Source: Paenibacillus sp. RC67 (lineage in GTDB: Bacteria > Bacillota > Bacilli > Paenibacillales > NBRC-103111). From it: a stretch of DNA of 64,000 bases. The notes under the pieces are model-generated. The model was not told the origin of the DNA, made no database searches, and saw nothing but the letters and a program-made list of their open reading frames with translations. Both the position numbers and the translations under genes were made by a program. Shown here one piece after another: positions 35,487-43,676 of this stretch. The first letter of the stretch is position 1, and each line of letters opens with the position of its first letter. The DNA lies in contig NZ_CP125098.1 in NCBI RefSeq assembly GCF_030020805.1, forward strand, positions 3,123,501-3,187,500. Reading direction: 5' to 3'.

Positions 35487-36920
35487 ATGAGCGATACAAT
35501 TAAACTAGAGGCAGAAGACTCTCAGTTCCGTTCATTGTGTTATTCCACTGCTAGAAGAATATACGGCGAATCATTGCCTGATACTGTCTCGAACCGATTG
35601 GAACTTGAGCTTCAAGGTATCATCCGTAACGGTAATGTCACACCGTATCTAATGGCTCATCAAGTTGTGAAACAAATGAACTCAGAAGGTCATATGGTCA
35701 CACCACGGGGTTCGGTTGGAGCAACTTTTGCTGCCTATTGCCTTGGTATATCTGAAGTTAATCCATTACCTCCTCATTATAGATGTACTCTATGCAAGCA
35801 TAGTGAATGGTTTAACGAGGTTATAAGTTATGGTGTGGATCTGCCCAAGAAAGGATGTCCACATTGTAAGGGAACTATGGTTGGGGATGGTCATCATATT
35901 CCATGCGAAATGTTTCTAGGGCTTTCATATGATCGTCCTCCTAATATAGATTTGAAAGTACCTCTAAGTCAGACCCAAGCCCATAAGATATTAGAAGAGC
36001 AAATTGAAAGTGGTCAGACCCTTAGCGCAGGCAATAGAGATTTAGAAACGGTTCTATTTAATCTGGATCTATTCGAGGACACGACCCTTAATTCTTTAGG
36101 ATTATTGAGTGAACTTACAGGTATAGATCCTACAACGATCCCTATGAACGACGCTGCTGTACTCAGCTTGTTTCGGTCCACGTTATCCTTAAATGTTAGT
36201 CCGCAGCAATTAAGGACTGACGTAGCGACCTATGGTATCCCGGAGCTGCAGCCTGTCTGTGTTCGAACAATGCTCAAAGAGCTGCAGCCAAATACTTATT
36301 CCGATCTTGTGCAAATATCAGGAATTTCGCATGGGAGTGGTACTTGGGAAGATAACGCTCACGAACTGATAAAAACAGGCCAACAAAGGCTCCAGTCGGT
36401 TATTGCCTGTAAGGATGATGTGATGTTGAAGCTAATCAGTTGGGGTGTCTCTCGAGAGAGGGCTTATCATATTTCGGATAAAGTACGTAAAGGTCATGGG
36501 ATTACAGAGGAATGGGTCAAGGAATTAAAGGAAAACGATATTCCTTTATGGTTCATCGATTCTTGCCAAAAAATCAAGTATTTGTTCCCTAAAGCACATG
36601 CTGCAGCCTATGCGATGTCAGCTGTTCGCCATGCATTTTATAAGTTGTATTATCCTTTAGAGTTTTATGCTGTGTATTATTCTGTGAATGCACCTGATAT
36701 GGATTTCGAGCTGTGTTTGGGAGGGATAGAAGCGGTAGACAGGAAGCTTCAACAATTGGAGAAGCTCGCCTCGCCTCAAGATGATAAAGCGCAGATGTTG
36801 TTCGCATATCAGGTGGCATTGGAGATGTGCGCTCGAAGTATGCGGTTCAGACAAGACTCAATAGAAGGGTATGTGATAGAAAGTAATAATCGCAGTATCC
36901 GTATTCCAGTGAATGGTTGA
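35487..36920 (+). CDS. PolC-derived pseudo-polymerase (catalytic residues lost)
   Basis: A 477-residue protein that matches two separated blocks of Gram-positive PolC (normally about 1440 residues). Residues ~20-155 cover the GSVG, NPLPPHY, CxxC-CPHC and PNIDL region. Residues ~190-460 cover LSGIDPxTIP, YGIPE, LVQISGxSHG, DSCQKIKYLFPKAHAAAY and LEMC. The first palm Asp is Asn153, the second is Asp155, and about 115 residues between the blocks, which hold the third catalytic Asp in PolC, are gone. The PHP, exonuclease and C-terminal HhH plus clamp-binding tail are also absent. The frame is long and intact behind ATGGAGGG, so it is probably expressed. A regulatory or structural role is inferred. 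Confidence 0.8.
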   Translation: MSDTIKLEAEDSQFRSLCYSTARRIYGESLPDTVSNRLELELQGIIRNGNVTPYLMAHQVVKQMNSEGHMVTPRGSVGATFAAYCLGISEVNPLPPHYRCTLCKHSEWFNEVISYGVDLPKKGCPHCKGTMVGDGHHIPCEMFLGLSYDRPPNIDLKVPLSQTQAHKILEEQIESGQTLSAGNRDLETVLFNLDLFEDTTLNSLGLLSELTGIDPTTIPMNDAAVLSLFRSTLSLNVSPQQLRTDVATYGIPELQPVCVRTMLKELQPNTYSDLVQISGISHGSGTWEDNAHELIKTGQQRLQSVIACKDDVMLKLISWGVSRERAYHISDKVRKGHGITEEWVKELKENDIPLWFIDSCQKIKYLFPKAHAAAYAMSAVRHAFYKLYYPLEFYAVYYSVNAPDMDFELCLGGIEAVDRKLQQLEKLASPQDDKAQMLFAYQVALEMCARSMRFRQDSIEGYVIESNNRSIRIPVNG

Positions 36921-37005
36921 GAACTGCTTTTTACAGTTTGAGGAAGATTGTGCTATTCTTTAATGTAGTCAATTCACCTCTAGGTAAAAAAGGAGCTGTA
37001 TCAAA

Positions 37006-37713
37006 ATGTCCACCGCAACGTATCGCCATATTATCATTTTACTCCTTTGTATGTCTTCTGGTATTATTGACGTCGTGGGTTATTTAAGCTTAGGCCATGT
37101 ATTCACCGCTAATATGACTGGCAACATTGTATTAATGGGGCTAGCCATAGGTCATGTTGAAGGGCTTGCCGTTCTTCGGTCTTTAACAGCATTAGTAGGC
37201 TTTGTAGCAGGTACAGCAATAGCTGCACTTATTGTTAACAAAGACAAGACACCTTCATTATGGCCAAGATCGGTCACTTTCGCACTCGTCATTGAAGGGA
37301 TTATATTAATTATTTTTGCCTTAACGTCCAGTTGGGTTGGAGAATCGGAATCTTTGGTCTATTTTCTTATCATTCTTTTAAGTTTGGCTATGGGAATGCA
37401 GACGACTGCGGCAAGGAGATTAGGAATTGCAGGTATCTCTACAACGGTCCTGACGAATAACTTGGCCAATGTGGTAGAAGACGGTATTCAGCAGCTTCGA
37501 CTGCTGTTCGGGAGAGAAACCAGGATGGCGTTGAGTCGGGATTCATTGCTTCGACTTCTGGCTGTAGTCATATATGGTCTCGGTGCTATCATTGGTACTC
37601 TTGCTGAAGTTTCATACCCTCTTGCTATTGTCTGGGTACCCATAGCTGTGATTGCAGGTATTATACTAACGGTTGGTATTCAATTTCGACATGATCCTGC
37701 GGTTAATAAATAA
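37006..37713 (+). CDS. YoaK/DUF1275-family membrane protein
   Basis: A 235-residue integral membrane protein. The first helix ends in SSGIIDVVGYLSLGHVFTANMTGN, the hallmark of this family, followed by about five more helices and a second family block MGMQTTAARRLG with TTVLTNNLAN. Function is not established for the family. AAAAAGGAGC precedes ATG 37006. It is convergent with the nickel/cobalt permease and shares a bidirectional terminator with it. Confidence 0.85.
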   Translation: MSTATYRHIIILLLCMSSGIIDVVGYLSLGHVFTANMTGNIVLMGLAIGHVEGLAVLRSLTALVGFVAGTAIAALIVNKDKTPSLWPRSVTFALVIEGIILIIFALTSSWVGESESLVYFLIILLSLAMGMQTTAARRLGIAGISTTVLTNNLANVVEDGIQQLRLLFGRETRMALSRDSLLRLLAVVIYGLGAIIGTLAEVSYPLAIVWVPIAVIAGIILTVGIQFRHDPAVNK

Positions 37714-37717
37714 TAAA

Positions 37718-37760
37718 AAAGGACGATCTCATTCGGATAACCCGAACGGAATGGTCCTTT
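37718..37760. terminator. Bidirectional terminator
   Basis: A long imperfect stem (AAAGGAC... with ...GTCCTTT, and TTCGG with CCGAA near the loop), A-run before and T-rich after, between convergent genes. Confidence 0.7.
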
Positions 37761-37766
37761 CCTATT

Positions 37767-38789
37767 TTATGTAGCTTTATATCGATGCTCAACCTTTGCT
37801 ACTTTCCATACTGTCACAGACACGAGCCAGGCCAGCACGAACAATACAACAAGCAGATAACCGAGATCGCCAAAATCCAGTTCATTGATCCAAGTGAAAA
37901 AAGGAGCTTGCAGGTTTAATTTATCAGTCAACACTTGAATCAGCTCGACCATACCAATAATCAATGCGGCTATAACAGAAACTGTGGTTACAGTTACATT
38001 GTAGTACAGCTTTCTAAGTGGTGTTGTGAATGCCCAACGATAAGCTTTTGTCATGAACATTCCGTCCGCAGTATCCATTAAGCTCATACCGGCTGCGAAT
38101 AGCAAAGGGAGGGAAATAATTCCGAATACGGGCACCGAGGTTTTAGCCGCGCTAGCGGAGATGGCTAATAAACCGATTTCCGTCGCTGTATCGAAGCCGA
38201 GTCCGAATAAAAATCCTAATGGATATACATGCCAGCTGCGGCTAATGAAGCGGAACATAGGCTTTAATAGTCGGGCAAAAAAACCTCTGGAATCCAGAAG
38301 GGCTTCCAACTGTTCTTCTAAAAAGCCTCCCTGGCGGACTTTTCTGAAAGCTTGGAATAACTGGATTAAAATCACAAGATTAATAATTCCAATGACAATA
38401 AGAAACGCCCCGGACACTGTAGTTCCAATAATCCCGCCGATCTCTTGCATTTGCGGCATAGCATCTTGAATCCACTTCATGGAGAGGGCAATGGTCAGTA
38501 CCATCAGAAATACTACGGATGAGTGGCCAAGTGAAAAGTAGAAGCCTACACCAAGCGGATTTCTTTTTTGTTGAATCAGTTTACGAACCGTGTTGTCGAT
38601 GGCGGCGATATGATCCACATCAAAAGCATGCCGTAATCCAAACGTATAAGCTAGCAAGCCAAGACTCCAGAATGCTGCATCACCGCGTGCTGCTGTGATC
38701 AATCCTATTATACCTATGACATGAAGCGCTATGATGACAATGAAATAACCGCCCCAAGAGGCTTTGCTATTCCCTAACTGACGAGGCAT
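37767..38789 (-). CDS. Nickel/cobalt permease (NiCoT family)
   Basis: A 340-residue eight-helix permease importing Ni2+ or Co2+. All family signatures are visible: RHAFDVDHIAAIDNT in helix 2 (metal selectivity), LGHSSVV, LFGLGFDTATEIG, and GMSLMDTADG. Ni and Co transporters share these, so the metal is not decided; no urease, hydrogenase or cobalamin gene is in the window. A 28-bp dyad lies 50 bases upstream of the start and may be a metal-repressor site. No cobalamin riboswitch was seen. Confidence 0.9.
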   Translation of the reverse strand: MPRQLGNSKASWGGYFIVIIALHVIGIIGLITAARGDAAFWSLGLLAYTFGLRHAFDVDHIAAIDNTVRKLIQQKRNPLGVGFYFSLGHSSVVFLMVLTIALSMKWIQDAMPQMQEIGGIIGTTVSGAFLIVIGIINLVILIQLFQAFRKVRQGGFLEEQLEALLDSRGFFARLLKPMFRFISRSWHVYPLGFLFGLGFDTATEIGLLAISASAAKTSVPVFGIISLPLLFAAGMSLMDTADGMFMTKAYRWAFTTPLRKLYYNVTVTTVSVIAALIIGMVELIQVLTDKLNLQAPFFTWINELDFGDLGYLLVVLFVLAWLVSVTVWKVAKVEHRYKAT

Positions 38790-38838
38790 CCCGTCACTCC
38801 TCCTTTGAATTATTATGTACCCATCGGCACTATGTATC

Positions 38839-38866
38839 GTGCTACTATAATATCAAATAGTAACAC
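38839..38866. promoter_or_regulatory. Inverted repeat upstream of the Ni/Co permease, candidate operator
   Basis: GTGCTACTAT and ATAGTAACAC (9 of 10 complementary) are separated by 8 bases in the divergent region. On the minus strand a TATTAT lies inside, so a bound repressor would block the permease promoter. Confidence 0.45.
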
Positions 38867-38985
38867 AAAAAATGTTTTTGCATAGAACTTTTTTTGCGAA
38901 AATATTTTAGGACACAATGCCTTTGCATCCTTTGCCTCGGGCGTGTAAGATAAGATGGATAATACAATAAGGAAGGAGAGGCTAT

Positions 38986-40053
38986 GTGGTTTTCGGAGCA
39001 CGCGTGTGGAAGACAGGAATTGCAGTGACATTGGCATTATATCTTAGTGCTTTGTTAAACTTTACTCCTCCCGTTATTGCGGCAGTAGCTGCTATTTTTG
39101 CAATGCAGCCTTCGATCTATCGCTCCTGGCGTTATTTTTTGGAGCAGCTTCAAACCAATGTGCTGGGGGCGGCACTGGCTTTGCTTGCAGGAATGTTCTT
39201 TTCCAATAATGTGATTGCGATTGGGATCGTATGTATTCTTGTCATCGTTGTCTGTTTGAGGATGGGAATGGAAGAAACGATTGGCCTTACATTAGTCACC
39301 GTAGTAGCAGTAATGGAAGCTTCAGGTGAATGGGAGTTTGCTGTCAACCGGTTTTTATTGAGCTTGATTGGAATAGGTTGTGCATTTGTGATTAATGTAC
39401 TATTTTTTCCTCCAAAGCCCAAAGATCAGTTCGAAGCACAAATCCATACCGTATTTAGCAAAATGTCACTTCTTCTTCGTACGGTTATTTCCGACGAAAT
39501 CAAAGAGAATATTTTCCGTGAAGAGAAGGGGGAGTTATCCAACTCCTTACAGTTTCTAGCAGGCAAGTACAAGCTCATGGAAGAAGAAGTGAAGAAGCTC
39601 AAGCGAGGAAAATTTAGCATGATTCGCCATTTAGTTATTTATAAGCAAATGCTGCGTGCTTTATCCAAAGGGCTTGAGGTGCTGGATACGGTAGATGAAC
39701 ATTTTTTTCAAGCGAATCGAGGGCCTCAAACGGATGCTCTGTTCGATGGACATTTGGAAAAGCTAATTAAGTTCCATGAGCATGTGCTGCTGAAATTTGA
39801 CAACAAGCTCAAAGCAGACAGCTCAGAGGGCTTGGATATGGAAGCGGAGAACGAGCGATTCATGACTTCGCTCATAGAACGTTATCAAGATCAGCCATCG
39901 GGGATTTTGCGTCTTTCGGTCGTAGCCGCGGCTATGTATGATTATGGTCATCAAGTAGCCCGGTTGGATAAGCTGCTGGAGCATTATCATCGTGGGGATT
40001 CCGAAATGAAGGAGCCAATGGACCTTCTATTGAAAAGCTTTAAAAGAAAATGA
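38986..40053 (+). CDS. Aromatic acid exporter family protein (ArAE_1/FUSC-like)
   Basis: A 355-residue protein with about five to six N-terminal membrane helices (residues 5-145, including PPVIAAVAAIFAMQPS, the family start). A cytoplasmic helical C-terminal half of about 200 residues follows. This is the layout of the YqjA-like aromatic acid exporter family in Bacillales. Start GTG 38986 follows AAGGAGAGG by about 5 bases; an overlapping ATG is in another frame. Exported compound unknown. Confidence 0.8.
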   Translation: MVFGARVWKTGIAVTLALYLSALLNFTPPVIAAVAAIFAMQPSIYRSWRYFLEQLQTNVLGAALALLAGMFFSNNVIAIGIVCILVIVVCLRMGMEETIGLTLVTVVAVMEASGEWEFAVNRFLLSLIGIGCAFVINVLFFPPKPKDQFEAQIHTVFSKMSLLLRTVISDEIKENIFREEKGELSNSLQFLAGKYKLMEEEVKKLKRGKFSMIRHLVIYKQMLRALSKGLEVLDTVDEHFFQANRGPQTDALFDGHLEKLIKFHEHVLLKFDNKLKADSSEGLDMEAENERFMTSLIERYQDQPSGILRLSVVAAAMYDYGHQVARLDKLLEHYHRGDSEMKEPMDLLLKSFKRK

Positions 40054-40070
40054 ACTCATTAATTATAAGA

Positions 40071-40101
40071 AGCTAACAGCGATAAAGCTGTTGGCTTTTT
40101 T
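40071..40101 (+). terminator. Rho-independent terminator
   Basis: A 10-bp stem with one wobble (40071-40080 with 40087-40096) and a T-run. Confidence 0.82.
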
Positions 40102-40243
40102 CAATAAGAATTTGATTTCACAACTATTTAGACTAAAAATAAAAATACTTTGTTAACTGATTATCCAATGTAGTAAACTTAAAAGAATTGTTTGTTGGTA
40201 TTCATTATAAGTTGATAAGGACATAAGGAGGAGAATTGAAGAA

Positions 40244-41017
40244 ATGCATAGCAAAGCGAGCTTGATGAACGATCTTAATCAGATGGGGATTGATGGTAGA
40301 GGGACACTACTGATGCATTCATCCATGAAAAGTATAGGGGAAGTTGAAAATGGTGCGGATACGGTGCTGGATGCACTATCAGATTATATGAGGGAAGGGT
40401 TGCTGGTGCTGCCTACCCATACATGGTCATATGTTAATGCGAGTAATCCGAAGTTTTACAAGGAATCATCTCCATCCTGCGTTGGTATTCTGCCTGAAGT
40501 GTTCCGCAAGCGTCCGGGAGTTCATCGTACTAACCATCCAACTCATTCGGTAGCGGCTCTGGGAAAAGATGCAGCTGCTTTTGTGCAAGGAGATGAACGA
40601 TTCGCCACTCCGTGTCATAGGGAATCAGCTTGGGGAAAGCTGTTGGACCGGCAAGCGACCATCATCCTCGTAGGCGTAGATTTGCGCAGGAACACGTTCA
40701 TACATGGGATTGAGGAGTGGATGGACATTCCAGGACGGCTAACCGACGGTCATGAAGAGCTAGTCACTGTATTGGGTGACGGCACGGAAATACAAGTTCC
40801 TTCCAGAAGGCACTGCGGCTTGTCGTGGTCTTTGCATTTCTGGAAAGTGGAGGAAGTATTGTTAGAGCAGGGAGCAGTGAAGATGGGGAAACTGGGTGAT
40901 GCTGTGGTTCGCGTATGCGAGACAGTGAAGCTGAACTCCGTCCTATCTCATATGCTGCAAAAGAACCCTGACTTATTCTCTGACAATGAGCCTTTAAAGG
41001 AAGCTTATTTTGATTAA
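40244..41017 (+). CDS. AAC(3)-family N-acetyltransferase
   Basis: A 257-residue enzyme of the antibiotic-acetyltransferase fold, transferring acetyl from acetyl-CoA to the 3-amino group of aminoglycosides or related compounds. Family blocks: LMHSSMKSIG near 22-31, LLVLPTHTWSY near 53-63, the HRTNHPTHSVAALG block near 98-111, and a late LVGVDLRRNTFIHGIEE. Chromosomal copies in Bacillales (YokD-like) often do not confer resistance, so the natural substrate is open. AGGAGGAGAA precedes ATG 40244. Single gene. Confidence 0.85.
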   Translation: MHSKASLMNDLNQMGIDGRGTLLMHSSMKSIGEVENGADTVLDALSDYMREGLLVLPTHTWSYVNASNPKFYKESSPSCVGILPEVFRKRPGVHRTNHPTHSVAALGKDAAAFVQGDERFATPCHRESAWGKLLDRQATIILVGVDLRRNTFIHGIEEWMDIPGRLTDGHEELVTVLGDGTEIQVPSRRHCGLSWSLHFWKVEEVLLEQGAVKMGKLGDAVVRVCETVKLNSVLSHMLQKNPDLFSDNEPLKEAYFD

Positions 41018-41113
41018 TTGGAAAACAAAAAAAAGAACGTGAAGCACTATCGCGAATATAAGGTAATATAACAGGGCTGCGTTGATCGCGCTCTTTTTTA
41101 TATTGTGTACGTA

Positions 41114-41142
41114 TTGACTTGTAGATGAAGCTCCATTAATAT
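41114..41142 (+). promoter_or_regulatory. Sigma-A promoter of the transcarbamylase gene
   Basis: TTGACT at 41114-41119, a 17-base spacer and TAATAT at 41137-41142. The -10 overlaps the first ARG box. Confidence 0.65.
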
Positions 41143-41177
41143 GTATAAATATACAATATTATGAATTAAAATACATT
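41140..41177. promoter_or_regulatory. Two tandem ARG boxes (ArgR/AhrC operator)
   Basis: Two 18-bp sequences (41140-41157 and 41160-41177), 2 bp apart, each match every defined position of the ArgR/AhrC consensus WNTGNATWWWWATNCANW. A third half-box TATGCATTT follows at 41180-41188. They overlap the -10 and the transcription start, so AhrC with arginine should repress this gene. Confidence 0.75.
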
Positions 41178-41202
41178 TATATGCATTTGTGGGGTGGGAT
41201 AA

Positions 41203-42126
41203 TTGAAACATTTATTGACTTTAAAGGAGCTTAACAAGAATGAGCTTCTAGCGTTAATCCAGAAAGGACTTGATATCAAGCTCAATCCGGAGAAGTATTA
41301 TGATGCAAGCAAGAGAAAAGGGCTGCTAATGCTTTTTCAAAAAACTTCAACGCGAACAAACTTATCCTTTCAATCAGGTATCAATCAGATGGGGGGGTAT
41401 GCTGTCGTAATGGATTGGGAATCGAGCAATTTTCATTTATCGCCTATTCGTTATGAAGTGCGTTACGCATCAAGGAATTGCGATCTCCTCATGGCACGAT
41501 TGAAAAAGCATGAAGACATCATCCAATTAGCTGAATATTCTCAAGTTCCGGTTATTAACGGCTGTTGTGAAAAGTATCATCCATGTCAGGCACTAGCGGA
41601 TTTAATGACTATTTACGAAATATCGGGTACGTTCTCAGGGGTGACAATCACTTACGTGGGGATACATAACAATGTGGCTAATTCTTTAATCATAGGTTGC
41701 ATGACGCTTGGGATCAAGCTTCTCCTGGTTACGCCCATTGTTAATGAAGCTTCGTGGGATGATGACCTGATGAAGGAAGCAAGATTAAGCGGTTATATAG
41801 AAAACAAAGAAGTTCTCGTGGAAGCCCTTGCGTCATCGGATTATGTTTATACGGATACATGGATTGACATGGAGCATTTCCATGCTCCCGATTATGCAGA
41901 AGAGAAGAAGAATAGAATTCAAACGATGCTTCCTTATCAATTAAACAAAATGAATTTGCAAGGTTGCTCCCCTTATATCATGCATGATATGCCAATTCAT
42001 CCGGGATTTGAAATTGAGGAGGAGCTCATTGAATCCCCTGGATCTGTGATTTACCAGCAAGCAGAGAACCGAATGCACATTCAAAAGGCATTAATGCTTC
42101 ACTTGCTCGAGTCGACATCTAAGTAG
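41203..42126 (+). CDS. Ornithine-carbamoyltransferase-like transcarbamylase, atypical
   Basis: A 307-residue protein from TTG 41203 (GGGGTGGG upstream), the normal length for transcarbamylases. The carbamoyl-phosphate sites are intact: STRT at 49-52 and HPCQ at 126-129, within the typical VING-HPCQALADLMTI block. The ornithine-binding HCLP motif reads HDMP (261-264), with the Cys replaced by Asp262, followed by IHPGFEI, which resembles the aspartate-transcarbamylase loop. The second substrate is therefore probably not plain ornithine. No other arg gene is adjacent. Tandem ARG boxes upstream tie it to arginine metabolism. Confidence 0.8.
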   Translation: MKHLLTLKELNKNELLALIQKGLDIKLNPEKYYDASKRKGLLMLFQKTSTRTNLSFQSGINQMGGYAVVMDWESSNFHLSPIRYEVRYASRNCDLLMARLKKHEDIIQLAEYSQVPVINGCCEKYHPCQALADLMTIYEISGTFSGVTITYVGIHNNVANSLIIGCMTLGIKLLLVTPIVNEASWDDDLMKEARLSGYIENKEVLVEALASSDYVYTDTWIDMEHFHAPDYAEEKKNRIQTMLPYQLNKMNLQGCSPYIMHDMPIHPGFEIEEELIESPGSVIYQQAENRMHIQKALMLHLLESTSK

Positions 42127-42162
42127 GAATCACTACCGCGGGTGTTATAGCATAATAATTAG

Positions 42163-42206
42163 AAAAGATAGATAAGCTGCAGAACACAGCCCGTCTATCT
42201 TTTATT
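42163..42206 (+). terminator. Rho-independent terminator
   Basis: A perfect 10-bp stem AAAAGATAGA/TCTATCTTTT (42163-42172 with 42194-42203), with an inner GCTG/CAGC pair and a T-rich end. Confidence 0.75.
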
Positions 42207-42230
42207 GATTCATTTCAAATGTCGCTAACA

Positions 42231-42500
42231 CTATAATGTACACTCATCCCACATTCTATGAAGCTGTTGCGATCGAACGGCAAGGTCTTTATAAGGCATC
42301 GCGGTTATTGAAATCTTATCGAATTTATGCCTAAAATGGTCGCCTTCCTTCATCATGGAGAGTGAAAATTCGGTTTCTTCCCTTGCTTAGAACATTTCCG
42401 TCTTGATCGACTAGAACTGCACCAATCGGTACTGTGCCTTCCTCAAAAGCAATTTCCGCTTCCTTCAACGCGATTCAAGGAATTGGCGATCCAAATCCAT
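42231..42500 (-). pseudogene. Decayed nucleoside/tRNA-adenosine deaminase-like gene
   Basis: On the minus strand GGAGGG precedes ATG 42500 and a start MDLDRQFLES, which then stops. A second frame continues EAEIAFEEGTVPIGAVLVD, the N-terminal strand pair of the cytidine-deaminase-like (TadA/guanine deaminase) fold, until LHDE and another stop. A third frame reaches a TAG at 42231-42233. The zinc motifs HAE and PCxxC are missing. At least two frame breaks and an internal deletion mark it as a relic. Confidence 0.65.
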
Positions 42501-42713
42501 AACAACTTCCCTCCTACTAAAAGCTAATCCATATTTATCCATATGTTTTCGACAATGGATTACATCATCCTTCTCTCTCCGTATTTAAATAGATTCATTT
42601 TGTAAAAAAAATGGTTTACATAGCGAACGTATGTGCCGTATAATGTGGGTAAAGTGGATAAATATGGTTAAAATATATGAGTCGTATGGTATTCTGTCAT
42701 CTGGAGGTTGGTT

Positions 42714-43670
42714 ATGGAGCTGGCAAAGCAAAGGGAGTCAATGACGGCTATATTTAGGGATGCACTGCAAACCTTTGTTAGTAAAATCAAGCAAGACGAT
42801 CAAGTCATAGCAGCGATTCTGATGGGAAGCTTATCCTACGATCAAGTATGGGAGAAGTCCGATATTGATTTGAAATTGATCGTCCACGAGCAAAAGCTGA
42901 GTAAAAGCTATATGTGCTTTGTCGAGAACGATGTACCGATCAATACGAGTATTCAAACACGAAATGAGTTCAAGCGTTGGATTGAACGGTCTTTGCAAAG
43001 CTCCATGAGCCATTCCATGCTGGTACGAAGTACGCTTTTATTTACAAAGGATAGCTCCATAACGCCCTATTTCGACCAAATACGTGTCGTCGGTGATCGT
43101 GATCGCCAGATGCAATTGATGCGAATAGGATGTCACACATTGGGCATGCTGGCCAAGGCGGAGAAATGGCACTATGTTAAGAGAGATACGGTTTACAGTG
43201 CGCTTTGGATTATGAAGCTGGTGGACATGCTTGCACAGATTGAAGTTGTGCTGAATCAGGAAGTGCCAATGAGGGAAGCGGTTCAACAAGCTTTAGCCTT
43301 TAACCCTGAATTTTTTGATGCAGTCTACATCCAGATGGTGTCCTATGAGGTTAATGAACAGAAGGTTAATGACGTGCTGCAGCGCATTAATAGCTATTTG
43401 AACGAACGGGCGGAACGATTGTTTCAGCCGATTTTAACTTATTTGAAGGATGAGGGAGACGTTCGAACGGCGACAGATATTGTGGAAAAGCTTGGTGTTG
43501 TCGTTCATCTTGATAACGGTTCCATTACAACGGCGTGCGACTGGTTAACAGATCTGGGGCTGCTTACCAAAATGGAAAGCGAAACGAAAGCGACTCCGAA
43601 AAGTCGTGTTGAACTATGTGAACCTGCATACTGGTATGAAAATACGGATGATATGGGTTGGGAGATGTGA
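42714..43670 (+). CDS. Nucleotidyltransferase with C-terminal winged helix
   Basis: About 318 residues from ATG 42714 (TGGAGGT upstream; TTG 42708 is in frame). The polymerase-beta-type nucleotidyltransferase signature appears as LMGSLSYDQVWEKSDIDLKLI (G-S then D-x-D, near 38-55). A helical middle follows. The last ~70 residues (DVRTATDIVEKLGV..., ...WLTDLGLLTKM) look like a winged helix-turn-helix, an unusual fusion. Its stop is 6 bases before the UvrA paralog start, so the two are coupled. Target unknown: small molecule, RNA or protein. Confidence 0.72.
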   Translation: MELAKQRESMTAIFRDALQTFVSKIKQDDQVIAAILMGSLSYDQVWEKSDIDLKLIVHEQKLSKSYMCFVENDVPINTSIQTRNEFKRWIERSLQSSMSHSMLVRSTLLFTKDSSITPYFDQIRVVGDRDRQMQLMRIGCHTLGMLAKAEKWHYVKRDTVYSALWIMKLVDMLAQIEVVLNQEVPMREAVQQALAFNPEFFDAVYIQMVSYEVNEQKVNDVLQRINSYLNERAERLFQPILTYLKDEGDVRTATDIVEKLGVVVHLDNGSITTACDWLTDLGLLTKMESETKATPKSRVELCEPAYWYENTDDMGWEM

Positions 43671-43676
43671 GGTCCT

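Noticed and set aside
38790..38985. Cobalamin or NiCo riboswitch before the nickel/cobalt permease
   Set aside because: No B12-box or NiCo-type four-way junction motifs were found, only the inverted repeat.
41031..41100. Terminator after the AAC(3) gene from AAAAAAGAACG and CGCTCTTTTTT
   Set aside because: The arms match 10 of 11 but are about 45 bases apart with no clear inner stem; too weak to list.
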